This document shows, piece after piece, positions 61,121 to 64,000 of a stretch of 64,000 nucleotides of DNA (the first letter of the stretch is position 1; every line of letters starts with the position of its first letter). The stretch comes from Actinomycetospora corticicola (GTDB lineage: Bacteria > Actinomycetota > Actinomycetes > Mycobacteriales > Pseudonocardiaceae): positions 2,418,001 to 2,482,000 of the forward strand of contig NZ_JACCBN010000001.1 in the NCBI RefSeq assembly GCF_013409505.1, given 5' to 3'. Below the pieces are notes generated by a model, which made no database searches, had not been told where the DNA came from, and saw only the letters and a program-made list of their open reading frames with translations. Both the position numbers and the translations under genes were made by a program.

Positions 61121-61891
61121 ATGTTCGACATCAACGAGCGCCCCGGGTGGGCGCACAAGCGGGGCATGCGTGGACACGGCGCTCCCGAGCACGGCGAGCC
61201 GGGCGGCCCGGGTCGCGGCGCGCCCCGTCGTCGGGGTGGAGGCCCCTTCGGCATGGACTTCGGGCCGCCCTTCGGCCCCGGCGGCCCGCGCGGCCGCGGC
61301 GGTCGTGGTGGCCCGTTCGAGGGTCCCTTCGAGCGCCCCGAGGGTCCCGACGGCGAGCGCGGTCACGGCCGCGGTCGGCACGGACACGGCCCGCACGGTC
61401 GCAGCCGGCGGTCGCGCGGCGACGTGCGGCTCGCGATCCTGGCGCTGCTGCGCGAGGAGTCGCGCCACGGCTACCAGATCATCCAGGAGATCGCCGAGCG
61501 TTCGGGCGGCTCGTGGAAGCCCAGCCCCGGTTCGGTCTACCCGACCGTCTCGCAGCTGGCCGACGAGGGCCTCGTGCACACCGAGAAGTCGGAGGGCCGC
61601 ACGCTCGTGCACCTCACCGACGCGGGGCGCACGTACGTCACCGAGCACGCCGACGAGCTCGACGCGGTGTGGTCGCAGGTCGCGGCCGGCGCCCAGGACG
61701 GGTTCGGAGACCTGCGCACCGCCGGTCGTGGGCTGGCCGGGGCGGTCGCCCAGGTCGCCCAGGTCGGCACCCCCGAGCAGGTGACCGAGGCGACGAAGGT
61801 CCTCGACGAGGCCCGGCGTCGGCTCTACCTGCTGCTGGCGGAGGTCTCGCCGGAGACCCCCTCGGAGGATGACGAGGACCAGACCTCGTGA
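61121..61891 (+). CDS. PadR family regulator with Gly/Arg/His-rich N-terminus
   Basis: A 256-aa protein. Residues about 15-100 are low-complexity (Gly, Arg, His, Pro, Phe); then the PadR winged helix (VRLAILALLREESRHGYQII, KPSPGSVYPTVSQLADEGLV) and a C-terminal helical dimerisation domain. The His-rich stretch (RGHGRGRHGHGPHGRS) could bind metal. ATG 61121 has GAGAGG about eleven bases upstream. Confidence 0.87.
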   Translation: MFDINERPGWAHKRGMRGHGAPEHGEPGGPGRGAPRRRGGGPFGMDFGPPFGPGGPRGRGGRGGPFEGPFERPEGPDGERGHGRGRHGHGPHGRSRRSRGDVRLAILALLREESRHGYQIIQEIAERSGGSWKPSPGSVYPTVSQLADEGLVHTEKSEGRTLVHLTDAGRTYVTEHADELDAVWSQVAAGAQDGFGDLRTAGRGLAGAVAQVAQVGTPEQVTEATKVLDEARRRLYLLLAEVSPETPSEDDEDQTS

Positions 61892-61957
61892 CCGCAACAT
61901 CCCCGTCACACGCCCCTCCTAGTCTCGATCACTCCTGATGGGACCGAGGAGGAACGT

Positions 61958-62989
61958 GTGCTGGGCCTGTTCGCGGGAGGGGGCGCCCCACCGTCCCCCG
62001 GTCCGGTCGCCCGCCGGGTCGCCGGGGAACGGTGGACGCTGCAGTACCGCGTGGTCCACGGCTATCGGCGGGCCTTCCGCCGGGCCGGCAGCGGCCCCGT
62101 CCTCCTGCTGATCCACGGGATCGGCGACGACTCCTCGACCTGGGGCCCGGTCCTCGACGACCTCGCGCGCGACCACACCGTGATCGCCCCCGACCTCCTC
62201 GGCCACGGCGGCTCCGACAAGCCCCGCGGTGACTACTCGATCGGCGCCTACGCCAACGGCATGCGGGACCTGCTCTCGGTCCTCGACGTCGACCGCGCCA
62301 CGCTCGTCGGCCACTCGCTCGGCGGCGGGGTCGCGATGCAGTTCGCCTACCAGTACCCCGAGCGCACGGAGCGACTCGTCCTCGTCGGCGCCGGCGGGGT
62401 GGCCCAGTCGGTCACCCCCGCGCTGCGGGCCGCCTCACTCCCCCTCGCCCACCTCGTGCTCCCGATGCTGGGCTGGCCGGGCGTCCGGTTCCAGACCGAG
62501 CTGGTGCTGCGCCTCTGCCAGCAGCTCGACACCGGGCTCGGGCGCGACGCCGAGGACCTCGTCCGCCTCGTCGACGCCCTGCCCGACGCCACCAGCCGGT
62601 CGGCCTTCCTGCGCACGCTGCGCGCGGTCGTCGACTGGCGGGGCCAGGTCGTCACGATGCTCGACCGGTGCTACCTGACCGTCGGCATGCCCACGCTGCT
62701 CGTGTGGGGCGCCGAGGACATGGTGGTCCCGGTCGAGCACGGCGAGACCGCCCACGCGGCGATGCCGGGGAGCCGGCTCGTCGTCTTCGAGCGCGCCGGC
62801 CACTTCCCGTTCCACACGGACCCGGCGCGCTTCCTCACCGTGCTCCGCGAGTTCCTCGTCGCCACCGAGCCGGCGCACTGGAGTCCCGCAGAGTGGCGCG
62901 AACTGCTGCGCACGGGGGCTCGTCCCGACGGTCCCGCCGACGCTGCGCGGGACGCAGGACTCGTCGTCGAGCACCCCCGGCAGGCGTGA
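61958..62989 (+). CDS. Alpha/beta hydrolase (Rv2715-like)
   Basis: A 343-aa alpha/beta hydrolase. VVHGYRRAFRRAGSGP and LLIHGIGDDSSTW (oxyanion) match the mycobacterial homologue near sigB; the nucleophile elbow is GHSLGGGVAM, the acid is in VWGAEDMVVP and the His in RAGHFPFH. Substrate unknown. GTG 61958 has GAGGAGG five bases upstream. Confidence 0.88.
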   Translation: MLGLFAGGGAPPSPGPVARRVAGERWTLQYRVVHGYRRAFRRAGSGPVLLLIHGIGDDSSTWGPVLDDLARDHTVIAPDLLGHGGSDKPRGDYSIGAYANGMRDLLSVLDVDRATLVGHSLGGGVAMQFAYQYPERTERLVLVGAGGVAQSVTPALRAASLPLAHLVLPMLGWPGVRFQTELVLRLCQQLDTGLGRDAEDLVRLVDALPDATSRSAFLRTLRAVVDWRGQVVTMLDRCYLTVGMPTLLVWGAEDMVVPVEHGETAHAAMPGSRLVVFERAGHFPFHTDPARFLTVLREFLVATEPAHWSPAEWRELLRTGARPDGPADAARDAGLVVEHPRQA

Positions 62990-63008
62990 CGGCCCGTACC
63001 CGGGCCGC

Positions 63009-63054
63009 GGAGTGCGGCGAACTGCACCAGCGGTGACGCAATCCGCCGCACTCC
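63009..63054. terminator. Hairpin between hydrolase and peptidase genes
   Basis: Arms 63009-63025 and 63038-63054 pair at 14 of 17 positions, core GGAGTGCGGCG/CGCCGCACTCC. It should end the hydrolase transcript. Confidence 0.65.
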
Positions 63055-63100
63055 GGGTGCGACCGGGCGACCGGGCCCGGGGATCGGCAGACTGATCAGC

Positions 63101-64000
63101 GTGACCTCGACACCGGCGCCAACGCAGACCGACGACCCGTACCTCTGGCTCGAGGACGTCACCGGCGACGAGGCCCTGTCCTGGGTCCGCGAGCGCAACG
63201 CCGAGAGCCTCGGGCGGCTGACCGACACCGACCGGTTCGGCGAGCTGCGCGACGGGCTGCGCGCCGTCCTCGACTCCGACGACCGCATCCCCTACACCCG
63301 CCGTCGGGGTGAGCGGCTCTACAACTTCTGGCAGGACGCCGAGCACCCGCGCGGGCTCTGGCGCCGCACGACGCTCGACGACTACCGCACCGGCGACCCG
63401 ACCTGGGAGCTCCTGCTCGACGTCGACGCCCTGGCCCGTGACGAGGACGAGAACTGGGTGTGGGCCGGCGCGGCCGCCCGCTGGCCGGACTACACGCGCG
63501 CCCTCGTGCAGCTCTCGCGTGGCGGCGCGGACGCCACGGTCGTCCGCGAGTTCGACCTGGAGGCCAAGCGGTTCCTGACGGCGGAGGAGGGCGGCTTCGC
63601 GCTGCCCGAGGCCAAGAGCCGGGTGTCGTGGATCGACGACGACACGGTGTTCGTCGGCACCGACCTCGGCGAGGGTTCGATGACGACGTCGGGCTACCCG
63701 CGGGTGATGCGGCGGTGGTCGCGCGGGACGCCGGTCGCCGAGGCCCCCGTCGTCTTCGAGGCGCGGGAGACCGACGTGTCCGCCTTCGCCGGGAAGGACC
63801 GGACGGTCGGGTTCGAGCGCGAGATCGTCGGGCGCAGCCCCGACTTCCACACCGTCGAGGAGTTCGTGCTCGGGGCCGACGGGTCGCTCGTGAAGATCGA
63901 CGCGCCGGCCGACGCGGACACCGACATCGACCGTGCCTGGCTGCTCGTGCGCACCCGGTCGCCGTGGACGGTCGAGGGCACCGAGTACGGCGCCGGCACG
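63101..64000 (+). CDS. Prolyl oligopeptidase family protein, 3' end missing
   Basis: The frame runs open to the right edge (300 codons). The N-terminal sequence DPYLWLEDVTGDEALSWVRE followed by RERNAESLG is typical of the S9A prolyl oligopeptidase/protease II family; only the beta-propeller portion (IPYTRRRGERLYNFWQD) is present, and the catalytic hydrolase domain lies beyond the window. CAGACT (63088-63093) is seven bases before GTG 63101, so the transcript is probably leaderless. Confidence 0.9.
   Translation, partial: MTSTPAPTQTDDPYLWLEDVTGDEALSWVRERNAESLGRLTDTDRFGELRDGLRAVLDSDDRIPYTRRRGERLYNFWQDAEHPRGLWRRTTLDDYRTGDPTWELLLDVDALARDEDENWVWAGAAARWPDYTRALVQLSRGGADATVVREFDLEAKRFLTAEEGGFALPEAKSRVSWIDDDTVFVGTDLGEGSMTTSGYPRVMRRWSRGTPVAEAPVVFEARETDVSAFAGKDRTVGFEREIVGRSPDFHTVEEFVLGADGSLVKIDAPADADTDIDRAWLLVRTRSPWTVEGTEYGAGT

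Overview
The window is very GC-rich, with G or C in nearly every third codon position. GTG starts are frequent, four-base stop/start overlaps are common, and leaderless promoters are abundant. The gene set (IdeR, a SigB-type sigma factor, a SigC-like ECF factor, an NmtR-like sensor, DUF3039, DUF3099, DUF7455, DUF4192, CobF, an F420-type PPOX protein) points to a high-GC actinomycete. The resemblance to mycobacteria at the sigB/ideR/sthA end, with Streptomyces- and Pseudonocardia-like accessory families, suggests a member of the Pseudonocardiales. That placement is an inference from gene content. No rRNA, tRNA, CRISPR array, phage or insertion sequence was seen.

Layout. 1-7.5 kb: the end of an aldo/keto reductase gene, an endonuclease/exonuclease/phosphatase-type membrane protein, a glutamine-synthetase-family enzyme, an EamA exporter and a block of conserved actinobacterial genes (DUF7455, helicase, DUF3039, DUF3099). 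7.5-25.5 kb: a region rich in metal-handling genes. It holds a five-gene peptide/nickel-type ABC importer, a Mn/Fe superoxide dismutase, a Crp regulator with an MHS transporter, an NmtR-like sensor facing a P1B-4 metal ATPase, and a SigC-like ECF/anti-sigma locus with DUF5134, PepSY and a second zinc-finger protein with a Cys-rich tail. A NiCoT nickel/cobalt permease and the cobalamin enzyme CobF follow. 25.5-34 kb: repair and acetyltransferase genes, then a lipid-modification set (DUF1365 + flavoprotein; CFA-type methyltransferase + DUF1295) split by an NrtR/ADP-ribosylglycohydrolase pair, a peroxiredoxin and a PPOX protein. 34-54 kb: acyltransferase, acs, a methyltransferase with dtd, sigB, a candidate structured RNA, the acetyltransferase Pat with the deacetylase AcuC, a sulfurtransferase, ideR, galE, a HAD phosphatase, DUF4192, sthA and a baeRF-type protein. 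53-64 kb: a TetR-controlled catabolic locus (APC permease, aldonolactone oxidase, PLP enzyme, two-subunit class I hydro-lyase), a dienelactone hydrolase, a PadR regulator, an alpha/beta hydrolase and the start of a prolyl oligopeptidase.

How parts work together. Acs (35-37 kb), Pat and AcuC form a plausible reversible-acetylation circuit on acetate activation. Nickel/cobalt import, sensing, export and use are concentrated in about 18 kb. The promoters of the superoxide dismutase and the nickel permease share an 11-bp spacer sequence in the same register, which suggests one regulator. Several intergenic regions carry long imperfect palindromes that fall into repeat families. One palindromic pair lies inside the coding sequence of the metal ATPase.
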